NCBI GenBank assembly: GCA_030592565.1
Contig: JAUVIX010000024.1
Span: 1-18,062 of the forward strand
Reading direction: 5' to 3'
DNA from: Chlorobiota bacterium
GTDB lineage: Bacteria > Bacteroidota > Bacteroidia > Bacteroidales > JAADJA01
DNA length: 18,062 nucleotides
Under the pieces are notes generated by a model that did not search any database, was not told where the DNA came from, and was given only the letters and a program-made list of their open reading frames with translations. A program made the position numbers and the translations under genes. How positions within the stretch are numbered: the stretch's first letter is position 1; each line of letters starts with the position of its first letter. Positions 1-7,042 of the stretch are shown here, in pieces.

Positions 1-2558
1 ACTATACAGCTACAGGTGGGGGTAATATTACCGATGACGGTGGCCGGGCTATACAGTACCGGGGGGTTGTGTGGGATACAATTTCAGGTCCCACTTACAG
101 TAAGAGTGTAGGGAAGACAGAAGACGGCACGGGAGCAGGAACGTTTACCAGCAATATTAGTGGATTGTTCCCAAATACAACATACTATGTAAAATCTTAT
201 GCAAGAAATAATTATTCCATAGCCTATGGCCAGGAAAAGGCATTTACAACGCTAGCTCCTGATGCGAATCAAGCGAGGGACATTCATTTTGAAAATGTAA
301 CAACAGATAAAATGGATGTTTTGTGGACAAATGGTACCGGGGCCAACAGGATTGTCAAGATCAATACGGAAAACAGTTTTACCCCGCCTGCAGATGGAAC
401 AGACCCCACGGCTGATCCGGTTTACGGGGGAGGTGAACAAGTAATATATAATGGTACTGGAACCATGGTTACCGTTACCAATCTAAATCCATCCACGGTT
501 TACTATTTTATCGTTTACGATTACAATGGTTCAGGTGCGAGCACAGTTTATAATACGGCACCAGGTGTAGACAATCCTGACTTCAGCAGCACTTATTGTA
601 AACCCGGTTATACAAATGGTGATGCCGGTACCCATATCAAAAGGTTTATTTTAAATACGATCGATAACAGCAGCGGTTCTTCCCATTATTCCGATTACAG
701 CGGCATTTCCACCGCTTTACTACCAGACAATACTTATGATGTGAGTTTTGAAATGTCTTATAATCAGGAGAGGCTATGCCTATGGATAGATTGGAATGAC
801 AATCATGAATTTGAAACTTCTGAAAAGCTGGTTTCAGATTTAAATTGTCCTGCAAATGTAACTACCACTACTCAGATTACCCTGCCTTTAACAACAAATT
901 TTGGCAATCACCTTCTGCGTGTAAGGGCATCCTGGGGTACCGGATTCGGTCCCTGCTCAACAGGAACCTATGGAGAAGTGGAGGATTATACAGTAGATTT
1001 TAAAGACGGTATAACATGGACAGGTACAAACTCGACCGATTGGTTTGATATTTCGGACTGGGATGTTGGAAAAATACCTGACGTTGGCAACAATGTTACA
1101 ATTCCTACATCTCCATCAGGTGGAAATTATCCTGAAACAAATTCGGGTACAGGGGCAGTAAGTAATAATCTAAACATTGAACCGGGTGCACATTTATACA
1201 TACCTTCTGACGAAACATTAACCGTAAACGGAATTTTATCAAACAATGCCGGTACAAATGGTTTGGTATTGAAGGCCGGCGCTACAGGAAATGCTTCTTT
1301 ATTGCATAATACCAATAATGTGGATGCAACGGTTGAAAGTTATATTTCACAAAATCAATGGCATATGGTTTCATCACCTGTCGCCAATGCAGTCTCAAAT
1401 GTATTCCTTGGTGTGTATTTAAAATATTTTGTTGAATCTGACAGCACATGGAACTACATAACGGTACTCAATTATCCACTCACACCGGGACAAGGTTTTG
1501 CAGCCTGGTCTAAGAGTGGTTCAACGGGCAATTATATGGCAAACTATGCCGGCCCCTTGAATAATGGGGATTTAGCACCTACTTTACATTATACCTCTGC
1601 TGCAACACACGGTGGAAAAGGATGGAATATGATTGGGAACCCTTTCCCATCTGCATTGGAATGGACAAACGGATGGAGCCAAAACAACCTGGACTATACA
1701 ACTTATGTATATGATGGCGCACAGTATTTAACCTGGAACCATGATAATGGAGTAACCCCTTATGGAACCAAAGGAAACGGGGATTTGCCGGTCGGACAAG
1801 GCTTTTGGGTAAAAGCTAACAATACAGGTGCTTCTATAACTATTCCTCAAAACGAACGAAAGCACGCTACACAATCATTTTATAAAACCGGCAATGAGAT
1901 TTCAGGACTGGTCAGTTTTATTGCAGATGGAAATGGTTACACCGATAATACAATTATCTATTTTAACGAAAATGCTACAAACGGATTTGATAGTGAATAC
2001 GATGCCTGGAAAATAAAAGGAATAAGTGATGCACCTCAACTCTATTCATACTGTGAGGCCAATGAGTTAGCAGTAAATGTTCTTCCATTCGTGGATGAGA
2101 ACATGGTCATCCCTTGTGGGTTTGAAGCTGGAGTAGATGGTCTTTATTCTATTACTGTTTCGGATTTGGAAAATCTTGAAGACGAAATAGAAGTATATCT
2201 CGAAGACCTGGAAGAAAATAATATAATTGATTTAAGGCAGGTTTCTTCTTATTCTTTCACCGCCAATCCGGATGATAATCAGAACAGGTTCCTGTTACAT
2301 TTCAGCAATGCAGCTTTCGGAAAAGAAGAAAATGCAATTAATGACCTTAATATCTATTCTTATGATAAAGATGTTTATGTTATAGTTCCCGGATTCACTA
2401 CAGGCGATATTAAAGTTTATAATATGATGGGCCTGGAAATTACATCTGGTTCAATAAACAATACCGTTAATAAGGTCACACTCGAAAAGAGTGCATATTA
2501 TGTAGTAGTTGTATTAAGTAATGAAACTGTTGTAACCGAAAAAGTATTTATTAAGTGA
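1..2558 (+). CDS. T9SS-secreted multidomain surface protein (FN3-like, GEVED, sorting domain), 5' partial
   Basis: The frame is open from base 3, so the gene starts upstream; the in-frame GTG at 69 lies inside a domain and is not the true start. Domains in order: the end of a Bacteroidetes FN3-like repeat (about 3-250, ending in PNTTYYVKSYA..AYG); a second FN3-like domain (about 264-563, with VTNLNPSTVYYFIVYDYN); a GEVED domain (about 597-1001) with an acidic, possibly calcium-binding loop WIDWNDNHEFE and the signature GEVEDYTVDF; a stretch starting ITWTGTNSTDW that resembles linkers in adhesin-like secreted proteins; two related segments with QWHMVSSPV and GWNMIGNPF; and a type A T9SS sorting domain (about 2340-2555) with IKVYNMMG and a final KVFIK. 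I infer export through the outer membrane by T9SS and anchoring or release at the surface. The exact role (adhesin, or enzyme with its catalytic part upstream) cannot be told from this fragment. It ends in TGA. Confidence 0.85.
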   Translation, partial: YTATGGGNITDDGGRAIQYRGVVWDTISGPTYSKSVGKTEDGTGAGTFTSNISGLFPNTTYYVKSYARNNYSIAYGQEKAFTTLAPDANQARDIHFENVTTDKMDVLWTNGTGANRIVKINTENSFTPPADGTDPTADPVYGGGEQVIYNGTGTMVTVTNLNPSTVYYFIVYDYNGSGASTVYNTAPGVDNPDFSSTYCKPGYTNGDAGTHIKRFILNTIDNSSGSSHYSDYSGISTALLPDNTYDVSFEMSYNQERLCLWIDWNDNHEFETSEKLVSDLNCPANVTTTTQITLPLTTNFGNHLLRVRASWGTGFGPCSTGTYGEVEDYTVDFKDGITWTGTNSTDWFDISDWDVGKIPDVGNNVTIPTSPSGGNYPETNSGTGAVSNNLNIEPGAHLYIPSDETLTVNGILSNNAGTNGLVLKAGATGNASLLHNTNNVDATVESYISQNQWHMVSSPVANAVSNVFLGVYLKYFVESDSTWNYITVLNYPLTPGQGFAAWSKSGSTGNYMANYAGPLNNGDLAPTLHYTSAATHGGKGWNMIGNPFPSALEWTNGWSQNNLDYTTYVYDGAQYLTWNHDNGVTPYGTKGNGDLPVGQGFWVKANNTGASITIPQNERKHATQSFYKTGNEISGLVSFIADGNGYTDNTIIYFNENATNGFDSEYDAWKIKGISDAPQLYSYCEANELAVNVLPFVDENMVIPCGFEAGVDGLYSITVSDLENLEDEIEVYLEDLEENNIIDLRQVSSYSFTANPDDNQNRFLLHFSNAAFGKEENAINDLNIYSYDKDVYVIVPGFTTGDIKVYNMMGLEITSGSINNTVNKVTLEKSAYYVVVVLSNETVVTEKVFIK

Positions 2559-2615
2559 ATTGATCAATTTCAATAATTTGACAAAATATTTTTTCTTTTT
2601 GTAATAAGCCCCAAT

Positions 2616-2674
2616 TTAAGCTCTTTTGGTTTTTCATGTTGGCATTTGCCTCGGTAAAAACCAAAAGTGCTTAA
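2616..2674. repeat. Long palindrome with 19-bp arms in the 2559-2892 gap; possible dispersed intergenic element
   Basis: Bases 2616-2634 pair with 2656-2674 over 18 of 19 positions; the only mismatch is T2622/T2668. The core arm CTTTTGGTTTTT (2623-2634) is perfectly matched by AAAAACCAAAAG (2656-2667). The 21-base loop holds a small inner hairpin (GGC-attt-GCC, 2641-2650). No T-tract follows on either strand, so it does not look like a simple intrinsic terminator. The wider stretch, about 2600-2760, reads open on the minus strand and gives a peptide with GFYRGKCQHEKPKEL. I recall similar peptides annotated as small hypothetical proteins in other Bacteroidetes, which would fit a repeated non-coding element, but this is from memory. 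I see no gene in the rest of the 334-base gap. Confidence 0.6.
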
Positions 2675-2892
2675 CTGTGCGGTGGGTTTCGCCTTGTTGC
2701 GTATCATTATCTTTATTCTGGCAGCAAAATTTCTTTCTTCGCCTTGCAGATAACTCTGAAATAACCACCAGTACCAATTTTGTATAACCACTACACCATG
2801 CCTCCAGATTGCTATCGGGGTATTTCCACTTTAAACAAAACTGTTTATAGTATTAATCGCCAGATAAATAGTGTAAAAATCATTTTTCTTCA

Positions 2893-3165
2893 TCACTGTA
2901 CATTCTCCTCATACTCAGGATATTTTCTTACAAAAGTCCTTACTGCAGAGCAAGTCGGAACAAATTTCATATTTTGAGCTTTTGCGTAGTCCAGACCCTC
3001 CCTTATTATCTTCATCGCCAACCCACGTCCACGTAATGCAGGCGGCACGTAAGTATGATAAAAAACAATTGAGTTATCATCTTTAATTTTATATTCAAGA
3101 TGACACTCCAGCCCTTCTACAACAGTATAAAATTTATTGTTTTCGTGAATTATTTCGTTTTCCAT
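2893..3165 (-). CDS. Small GNAT-family N-acetyltransferase (YjdJ/COG2388 type)
   Basis: A 90-residue protein starting MENEIIHENN. It is a compact acetyl-CoA-dependent acetyltransferase of the small COG2388 kind. The acetyl-CoA loop is RGRGLA (residues 45-50), preceded by the strand YHTYVPP. Near the C-terminus come VPTCSAVRTF, with the Cys typical of this family at residue 72, and KYPEY. The substrate is unknown for most members. An earlier in-frame ATG at 3216 would add 17 residues and overlap the upstream gene by 23 bases; I prefer 3165 because the family starts here and is usually 90-100 residues long. It lies 28 bases downstream of the lipoprotein gene on the same strand and is probably co-transcribed with it. 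It ends in TGA. Confidence 0.85.
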   Translation of the reverse strand: MENEIIHENNKFYTVVEGLECHLEYKIKDDNSIVFYHTYVPPALRGRGLAMKIIREGLDYAKAQNMKFVPTCSAVRTFVRKYPEYEENVQ

Positions 3166-3193
3166 AAAATAAAAATATTTTTTCCAATTTACC

Positions 3194-3595
3194 TCATCGG
3201 CCCTCAAAAGTGGCAAGTTTCATATGGTATTTATCCTCCATAAACTTGAACCACCAGTATAACTCAAAATCGACATCCAGTCCGTAATCTTCGCCTATTT
3301 CGTAATTAATGGAATAATCATAAGGCTCTTTGTATTCCATATTAGTCACCCTAAAGTTCCACTCACTAACATAAATGGTATTCCAATTTTTGTAAAACTC
3401 ATGCGAATGATACCATTTAGGTTTACGGTTAGTAGCAAACCAGGAATCAAAACCGGAATCAAAAACCACCAACTCATATTCGGTAGAATCTTCAACTCTT
3501 TGGGCTGTAATCTCGTTTATGCTCTCTACGTTTTTTGTTGAAGAACAAGCTATAACAAATAGCAATACCGGCAGCAATAACAAATTCCACTTCAT
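3194..3595 (-). CDS. Putative lipoprotein, DUF6146-like
   Basis: A 133-residue protein. The start at 3595 gives a clean lipoprotein signal: MKW, a run of leucines, then lipobox VIAC with Cys17. An upstream in-frame ATG at 3616 would add seven residues (MIKDIKA) before the signal peptide and coincides with the expected transcript start of the promoter at 3622-3629, so I do not use it. The mature part has FDSWFATNRKPKWYHSHEFY, YVSEWNFRV and YEIGEDYGLDVDFELYWWFKF, a pattern I associate with DUF6146, a Bacteroidetes family of unknown function; the family name is from memory. Location is inferred to be membrane-anchored, periplasmic or surface. It ends in TGA, 28 bases before the GNAT start. Confidence 0.7.
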   Translation of the reverse strand: MKWNLLLLPVLLFVIACSSTKNVESINEITAQRVEDSTEYELVVFDSGFDSWFATNRKPKWYHSHEFYKNWNTIYVSEWNFRVTNMEYKEPYDYSINYEIGEDYGLDVDFELYWWFKFMEDKYHMKLATFEGR

Positions 3596-3621
3596 AGCTT
3601 TTATATCTTTAATCATTCTCT

Positions 3622-3629
3622 CAAATATA
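3622..3629 (-). promoter_or_regulatory. Candidate -7 box for the lipoprotein-GNAT pair
   Basis: On the minus strand this reads TATATTTG, a full match to the Bacteroidetes -7 consensus TAnnTTTG. It would place the transcript start about 20 bases before the ATG at 3595. I do not see a good -33 TTG at the usual spacing, so this is a half-site call. Confidence 0.4.
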
Positions 3630-3654
3630 AAAAAACGGAAGCACCGCCGGTTTT
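3629..3654 (-). terminator. Possible intrinsic terminator after the PKD-cyclophilin gene
   Basis: On the minus strand the sequence just after the cyclophilin stop reads AAAACCGG, a short loop, then CCGTTTTTTT. An AAAAC(C)GG/CCGTTTT stem with one bulged C is followed by a T-tract. The stem is short and A-T heavy, so the call is tentative. It overlaps the candidate promoter of the next gene by one base. Confidence 0.4.
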
Positions 3655-3657
3655 ATT

Positions 3658-4536
3658 TTACGGGATTTCAAAACCGAATATGTCATTAAGCTCTTCCGCT
3701 GTGTATTCTTCTACTGACAATTTCTTCATATAGACTGTCTCTAAAGGCTTATTAAGAGAGTCAACCTCAACCTGTGAGATATCAAATGCCGTTTCCATAT
3801 CCGAAAAGACATATCCAAAAATAGTGTATTTACCATTCAAATCCGGCTCGCCATCGGGGTCGGTAACAATATAAAACTGAGACCCATTCGATTCACGGTC
3901 GGGATTATAGTAATCGGACTGGCGTGCAGCACCGACGGCTCCGTACCTGTGTTGCATAGTATCTACAATTTCGGCAGGAATTGTATAACCAGGACCTCCA
4001 AAACCAGTTCCTTCCGGGTCGCCTCCCTGGATGACAAAATCATAGACTACCCTGTGAAAAATCAGGCTGTCGTAAAAACCACTATTTGTAAGATTCAGGA
4101 AATTTGCTTTATGGATTGGTGTTTCATTATACAACCAAATCATCATATCACCAAAATCGGTTTCCAATTTTACGACCTTGTACTTTCCCTGGACAACAGC
4201 TAATGTTGCACTTGCACTTGCAGAACCTCCTTTGCCGTCGTTTACAGTAACAGTTACTGTATAAGTGCCCTGCTGAGGTGCTGACATCCATACTGCCGCA
4301 GGCCCGTTCCCGGATATCACCCCGCCTGTAGCAGTATAACTGTAACTCAGGATATCTCCGTCAGTATCTGAGGCTTCAACAGAAACAGCTACGTTGGTGT
4401 TGGTCTCTGTTTGAGTCGGGCTCACCGTTATCGAATTAATAGCAGGGTCGCTATTTTTATCTTCATCCTTGTTACAGGATGCAAATCCTGCAGCCATTAT
4501 AACTGCAAACACTAAAAATATTTTAAATCTACTCAT
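3658..4536 (-). CDS. PKD-domain cyclophilin lipoprotein (peptidyl-prolyl cis-trans isomerase)
   Basis: A 292-residue protein. The start at 4536 (MSRFKIFLVF) gives a signal peptide ending FASC with lipidated Cys21; a longer frame to 4593 only adds an unlikely N-terminal extension. Residues about 31-117 form a PKD-like Ig fold (SVEASDTDGD, GTYTVTVTVNDGKGG). Residues about 120-275 are a cyclophilin-type prolyl isomerase of the bacterial kind, with FHRVVYDFVIQGGD (residues 160-173, containing the catalytic Arg162 and substrate-contacting Phe167 and Gln170), SQFYIV (219-224) and LNGKYTIFGYV (233-243). All the main active-site positions I can place are present. I infer a lipid-anchored foldase in the periplasm, helping extracytoplasmic proteins fold. 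It is divergent from the hydrolase gene, with 113 bases between starts. It ends in TAA. Confidence 0.92.
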   Translation of the reverse strand: MSRFKIFLVFAVIMAAGFASCNKDEDKNSDPAINSITVSPTQTETNTNVAVSVEASDTDGDILSYSYTATGGVISGNGPAAVWMSAPQQGTYTVTVTVNDGKGGSASASATLAVVQGKYKVVKLETDFGDMMIWLYNETPIHKANFLNLTNSGFYDSLIFHRVVYDFVIQGGDPEGTGFGGPGYTIPAEIVDTMQHRYGAVGAARQSDYYNPDRESNGSQFYIVTDPDGEPDLNGKYTIFGYVFSDMETAFDISQVEVDSLNKPLETVYMKKLSVEEYTAEELNDIFGFEIP

Positions 4537-4610
4537 AATATTATTTTTTAAACTTTGTAAAATTATAGCTTTTTTCCGAATCACATAAAACAAAAAGTAA
4601 ATATATTGGT

Positions 4611-4618
4611 TACATTTG
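4611..4618 (+). promoter_or_regulatory. Candidate -7 box for the hydrolase gene
   Basis: TACATTTG matches the Bacteroidetes -7 consensus TAnnTTTG and lies about 31 bases before the ATG at 4650, within the divergent gap. No convincing -33 element stands at the expected distance. Confidence 0.4.
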
Positions 4619-4649
4619 CAGAATTATCATTTAACAAAACTGATTGAAG

Positions 4650-5654
4650 ATGAAAATATTTATTTGGATTTTAATTATAATATTTATCGTTGTAATAGCC
4701 TATATTATGATATCAAAATCTGCAAATGTACACTTATCTGCAAAAATTGAAAACGACACAAATGCAAAGAACCTTGGACAACTTGAAGCTGAAATCAACC
4801 AATCGGAAGCTGCCAGGACAACGATAAAAAAAGATAATGAGGCCAGGATTGTCTGGGCTAATCCTGACAAAAAAGAGAAGACCGAATTTGTGTTAGTATA
4901 TGTTCATGGATTTTCAGCCAGCTGGATGGAAGGAGACCCTGTTAACTTAGATTTTGCCAAACGATATGGATGCAATATGTATCTTGTCCGCCTTTACGGA
5001 CATGGTATCGACACAACAGATGCTCTGGTTGACCTTACTCCTGAGAATTATCTCAGAACGGCAAAAGAAGCTGTTAAAATCGGGAGACAATTGGGTGATA
5101 AGGTAATTTTAATGAGTACTTCAACCGGAGGGACATTGTCATTGGCTATTGCAGCTGAAAACTCCTGGATTGACGGACTTATTCTCTATTCTCCCAATGT
5201 TGATGTTGCTGATAAGTCGGCAAATATTCTTACAAAACCCTGCGGACTATTTCTCGGAAAATTGATTCAAGGCAAATATGTGGTTTATGATGATCCGCCA
5301 GAGGTTCAGAAATACTGGCAATCGAAATACAGGCTCGAAGCAGTCAGGGCAATGAAGATACTTGTGAATGCAACAATGAATGAAGAAACCTTTAAAAAAA
5401 TACATCAACCACTGTTTCTTGGTTATTATTACAAAGATGAAGAACATCAGGACCCTACTGTTTCGGTACCGAGGTTGCTTGAAATGTTCGATCAGGTTTC
5501 CACTCCGGAATCTAAAAAATGGAAAGTAGCTTTTCCGAACGCAGGCGTTCATCCCATTGCATCAGGGATCCTATCAAAAGATTTCAAAACCGTTGAGGAG
5601 AAGACTTTTGAATTTGCAGAGGAGGTTTTGGGTATGGAGCCGGTTAACGAATAA
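4650..5654 (+). CDS. Membrane-anchored alpha/beta hydrolase (carboxylesterase-like)
   Basis: A 334-residue protein. I start at ATG 4650; an in-frame TTG at 4644 would add only two residues. Residues 2-22 are one hydrophobic segment (IFIWILIIIFIVVIAYIM), most likely an uncleaved inner-membrane anchor with the catalytic domain in the periplasm. The alpha/beta hydrolase core follows: VYVHGFSAS (residues 83-91, oxyanion-hole HG at 86-87), RLYGHG (114-119), the nucleophile elbow STSTGG (156-161, Ser158), a likely acid Asp268 in QDPTVSV, and a likely base His301 in NAGVHPIAS. The elbow has Ser where the first Gly of GxSxG is usual. Substrate unknown; an ester or acyl-glycerol is plausible. It stands alone on its strand, convergent with the response-regulator gene across a 498-base repeat-rich gap. 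Confidence 0.8.
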   Translation: MKIFIWILIIIFIVVIAYIMISKSANVHLSAKIENDTNAKNLGQLEAEINQSEAARTTIKKDNEARIVWANPDKKEKTEFVLVYVHGFSASWMEGDPVNLDFAKRYGCNMYLVRLYGHGIDTTDALVDLTPENYLRTAKEAVKIGRQLGDKVILMSTSTGGTLSLAIAAENSWIDGLILYSPNVDVADKSANILTKPCGLFLGKLIQGKYVVYDDPPEVQKYWQSKYRLEAVRAMKILVNATMNEETFKKIHQPLFLGYYYKDEEHQDPTVSVPRLLEMFDQVSTPESKKWKVAFPNAGVHPIASGILSKDFKTVEEKTFEFAEEVLGMEPVNE

Positions 5655-5686
5655 CCTAACTCCCAACATAAATTAATCAGAAAAGA

Positions 5687-5792
5687 CAAAAAACAAATTA
5701 TAAAATTCAAATAATTATAAAATTTCACTTTATTAAATACCAAACCTGTTTTGATTTTTGAACTTTGGGTTTTGGAATTTATTTGTTTTTTG
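5687..5792. repeat. A-rich/T-rich long imperfect inverted repeat
   Basis: The left arm CAAAAAACAAAT (5687-5698) is perfectly matched by ATTTGTTTTTTG (5781-5792). After a four-base bulge, AAATTC (5703-5708) pairs with GAATTT (5775-5780). The left half is strongly A-rich and the right half T-rich, so an RNA across it could fold into a long hairpin. It lies 33 bases after the hydrolase stop and could help end transcription. It looks like a dispersed element rather than a gene, and it shares TTTTGGAATTT with the stretch at 17429-17580. Confidence 0.5.
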
Positions 5793-5807
5793 AACTTTGG
5801 GTTTTGG
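5755..5807 (+). repeat. Direct repeat, two exact 21-bp copies 32 bases apart
   Basis: The 21-bp unit (core GAACTTTGGGTTTTGG) occurs at 5755-5775 and again at 5787-5807 with no mismatch. The copies overlap the right arm of the A-rich/T-rich inverted repeat. I see no coding function. Confidence 0.7.
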
Positions 5808-5854
5808 GTATTTTGCCAAACTAAGCACAAAAATTAGAATTTAGATACCAAAAA

Positions 5855-5889
5855 TGGTACAGGGTGCTTAAAAGCACCCCTATGTACCA
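5855..5889 (-). terminator. Strong stem-loop, probable terminator of the gpmI-to-regulator cluster
   Basis: An inner GC-rich stem GGGTGCT/AGCACCC (5862-5868 with 5873-5879) has a four-base loop. An outer stem TGGTAC/GTACCA (5855-5860 with 5884-5889) is separated from it by A5861 on one side and four bases on the other. Read on the minus strand the stem is followed at once by TTTT, as expected of an intrinsic terminator, about 260 bases after the response-regulator stop. Read on the plus strand no T-tract follows. An upstream TACCA (5846-5850) could instead pair with TGGTA (5855-5859). Confidence 0.5.
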
Positions 5890-5892
5890 AAA

Positions 5893-6152
5893 CCCCGAAA
5901 TCTGAAAAAGCTATTTTCTCGCTAACTAATTAATTCTATAACACAAAATTTAATTACCACAAGAACTTTGGGATTCCTGCGAAATTGTTTACCGAAGATG
6001 AAAGAAATAAGACTTCTCTCCCCTTTTAATTTTGGAAAAATATTTTTTATGAACTATCTGTTAAAATTTATAACGGCAAAAATATATCAAGGTTTCCTTA
6101 TAAAAAAATTTTGATGGTGGACAAATGGTGGACAGGCACTACTTATTTGATA
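5893..6152. other. Non-coding stretch before the response-regulator stop
   Basis: AT-rich, with no reading frame of interest and no RNA gene that I recognise. The only structure I see is a near-tandem ATGGTGGACA at 6114-6123 and 6125-6134. It is probably 3' untranslated sequence of the minus-strand cluster plus spacer. Confidence 0.5.
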
Positions 6153-7022
6153 TTAGATACTCTCAATGATCTTATCCAGGCTCTCTGACGTCTCGATTCC
6201 CAGCTTTTTTCTAAGTCTGTAGCGGTTCTTTTTTACGCCTTCCATCGAAATACTCATCATTTTCGCAATCTGGTCAGAAGCAAGGCCACTCCTGATAAAG
6301 GCGGCAAAACGTCTCTCTCCCTGCGATAATTCTGACACTGAAGCATTTTCAAGCCTTTCAAAGAAACCATTATGTATCTCTTCAAAATGTTTTTCAAAAA
6401 CTATCCAGTCGGATTCACTCTCTTCATATGACCTGATTATTGAATAAATATTGCTAATCCCTCTTATCTCCGGATTCGCCTCACTAAGTTCGTCAACCTG
6501 CTTCTTTAATTCAGATAACAGATTTCTCTTATGAATACTGGTAAGCGTAAGAAGTGATAGTTCTATCTTTTTTCGCTCAATAATCTCTTCGAGCAACTCC
6601 CTTGCCTGCTTTTCGGCATGAACCATCTCCTTATAGTAAAGGGATAGCAACAATACAGACTTAATCCTGGCCTGAAGTTCTATCTTATCAATCGGGTATC
6701 TCACAAAATCTATTGCTCCGGCGTTAAATGCAGTATTCAGATTTTCAGTTGATTTATTAACAGCAGTGATCATAATAACAGGAATCTCTTTAGTGTCATC
6801 ATCCGCCTTTAATTTCTTAATAGATTCAATTCCGTTCAATTCCGGCATTTCCCAATCCATAATTATTAAATCAGGTAACACTTCCTTAGCCTTTTCAAAA
6901 GCAATAAGACCATTTTCTGCCCTGACAATCTCTATATCCTCATTAGTTAGTTTGATATAGGATGAAATTACCAGAAAGTCAACATTCTGGTCGTTTGCAA
7001 TTAGAATTTTATGAGTCTTCAT
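6153..7022 (-). CDS. Response regulator: receiver, coiled coil and LuxR-like HTH
   Basis: A 289-residue protein. Residues 4-120 are a receiver domain with phospho-acceptor Asp56 (LIIMDWEMP) and Thr86 (MITA). The first acidic pair reads Asn10-Asp11 instead of two acids, and the usual Lys-Pro reads Arg108-Tyr109-Pro110, so the conserved Lys is missing. Residues about 130-185 look like a coiled coil. Residues about 232-276 form a LuxR-like helix-turn-helix of the Bacteroidetes kind (SDQIAKMMSISMEGVKKNRYRLRKKLGI region). I infer a DNA-binding transcription factor paired with the TPR-PAS kinase encoded 20 bases upstream. With its pocket changes, and with that kinase interrupted by a stop, phospho-control of this protein is uncertain. 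It ends in TAA and is the last gene of the cluster. Confidence 0.87.
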   Translation of the reverse strand: MKTHKILIANDQNVDFLVISSYIKLTNEDIEIVRAENGLIAFEKAKEVLPDLIIMDWEMPELNGIESIKKLKADDDTKEIPVIMITAVNKSTENLNTAFNAGAIDFVRYPIDKIELQARIKSVLLLSLYYKEMVHAEKQARELLEEIIERKKIELSLLTLTSIHKRNLLSELKKQVDELSEANPEIRGISNIYSIIRSYEESESDWIVFEKHFEEIHNGFFERLENASVSELSQGERRFAAFIRSGLASDQIAKMMSISMEGVKKNRYRLRKKLGIETSESLDKIIESI

Positions 7023-7042
7023 ATTCCTTTATGAAATTATTA

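Noticed and set aside
2558..2569. AATTGATCAATT palindrome at the end of the T9SS protein gene as a terminator
   Set aside because: It has no loop, is AT-rich and lacks a T-tract directly after it; a short palindrome of this kind is expected by chance.
2570..2791. 73-residue minus-strand reading frame as a real small gene
   Set aside because: It spans a nearly perfect 19-bp palindrome and has no recognisable start context; it is better explained as a repeat that happens to be open.
2780..2977. 65-residue plus-strand reading frame
   Set aside because: Its 3' part is antisense to the GNAT gene and its composition is not protein-like.
5549..5830. 93-residue minus-strand reading frame overlapping the hydrolase end
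   Set aside because: Its C-terminal part is antisense to the hydrolase and its N-terminal part is a translation of the A-rich/T-rich repeat.
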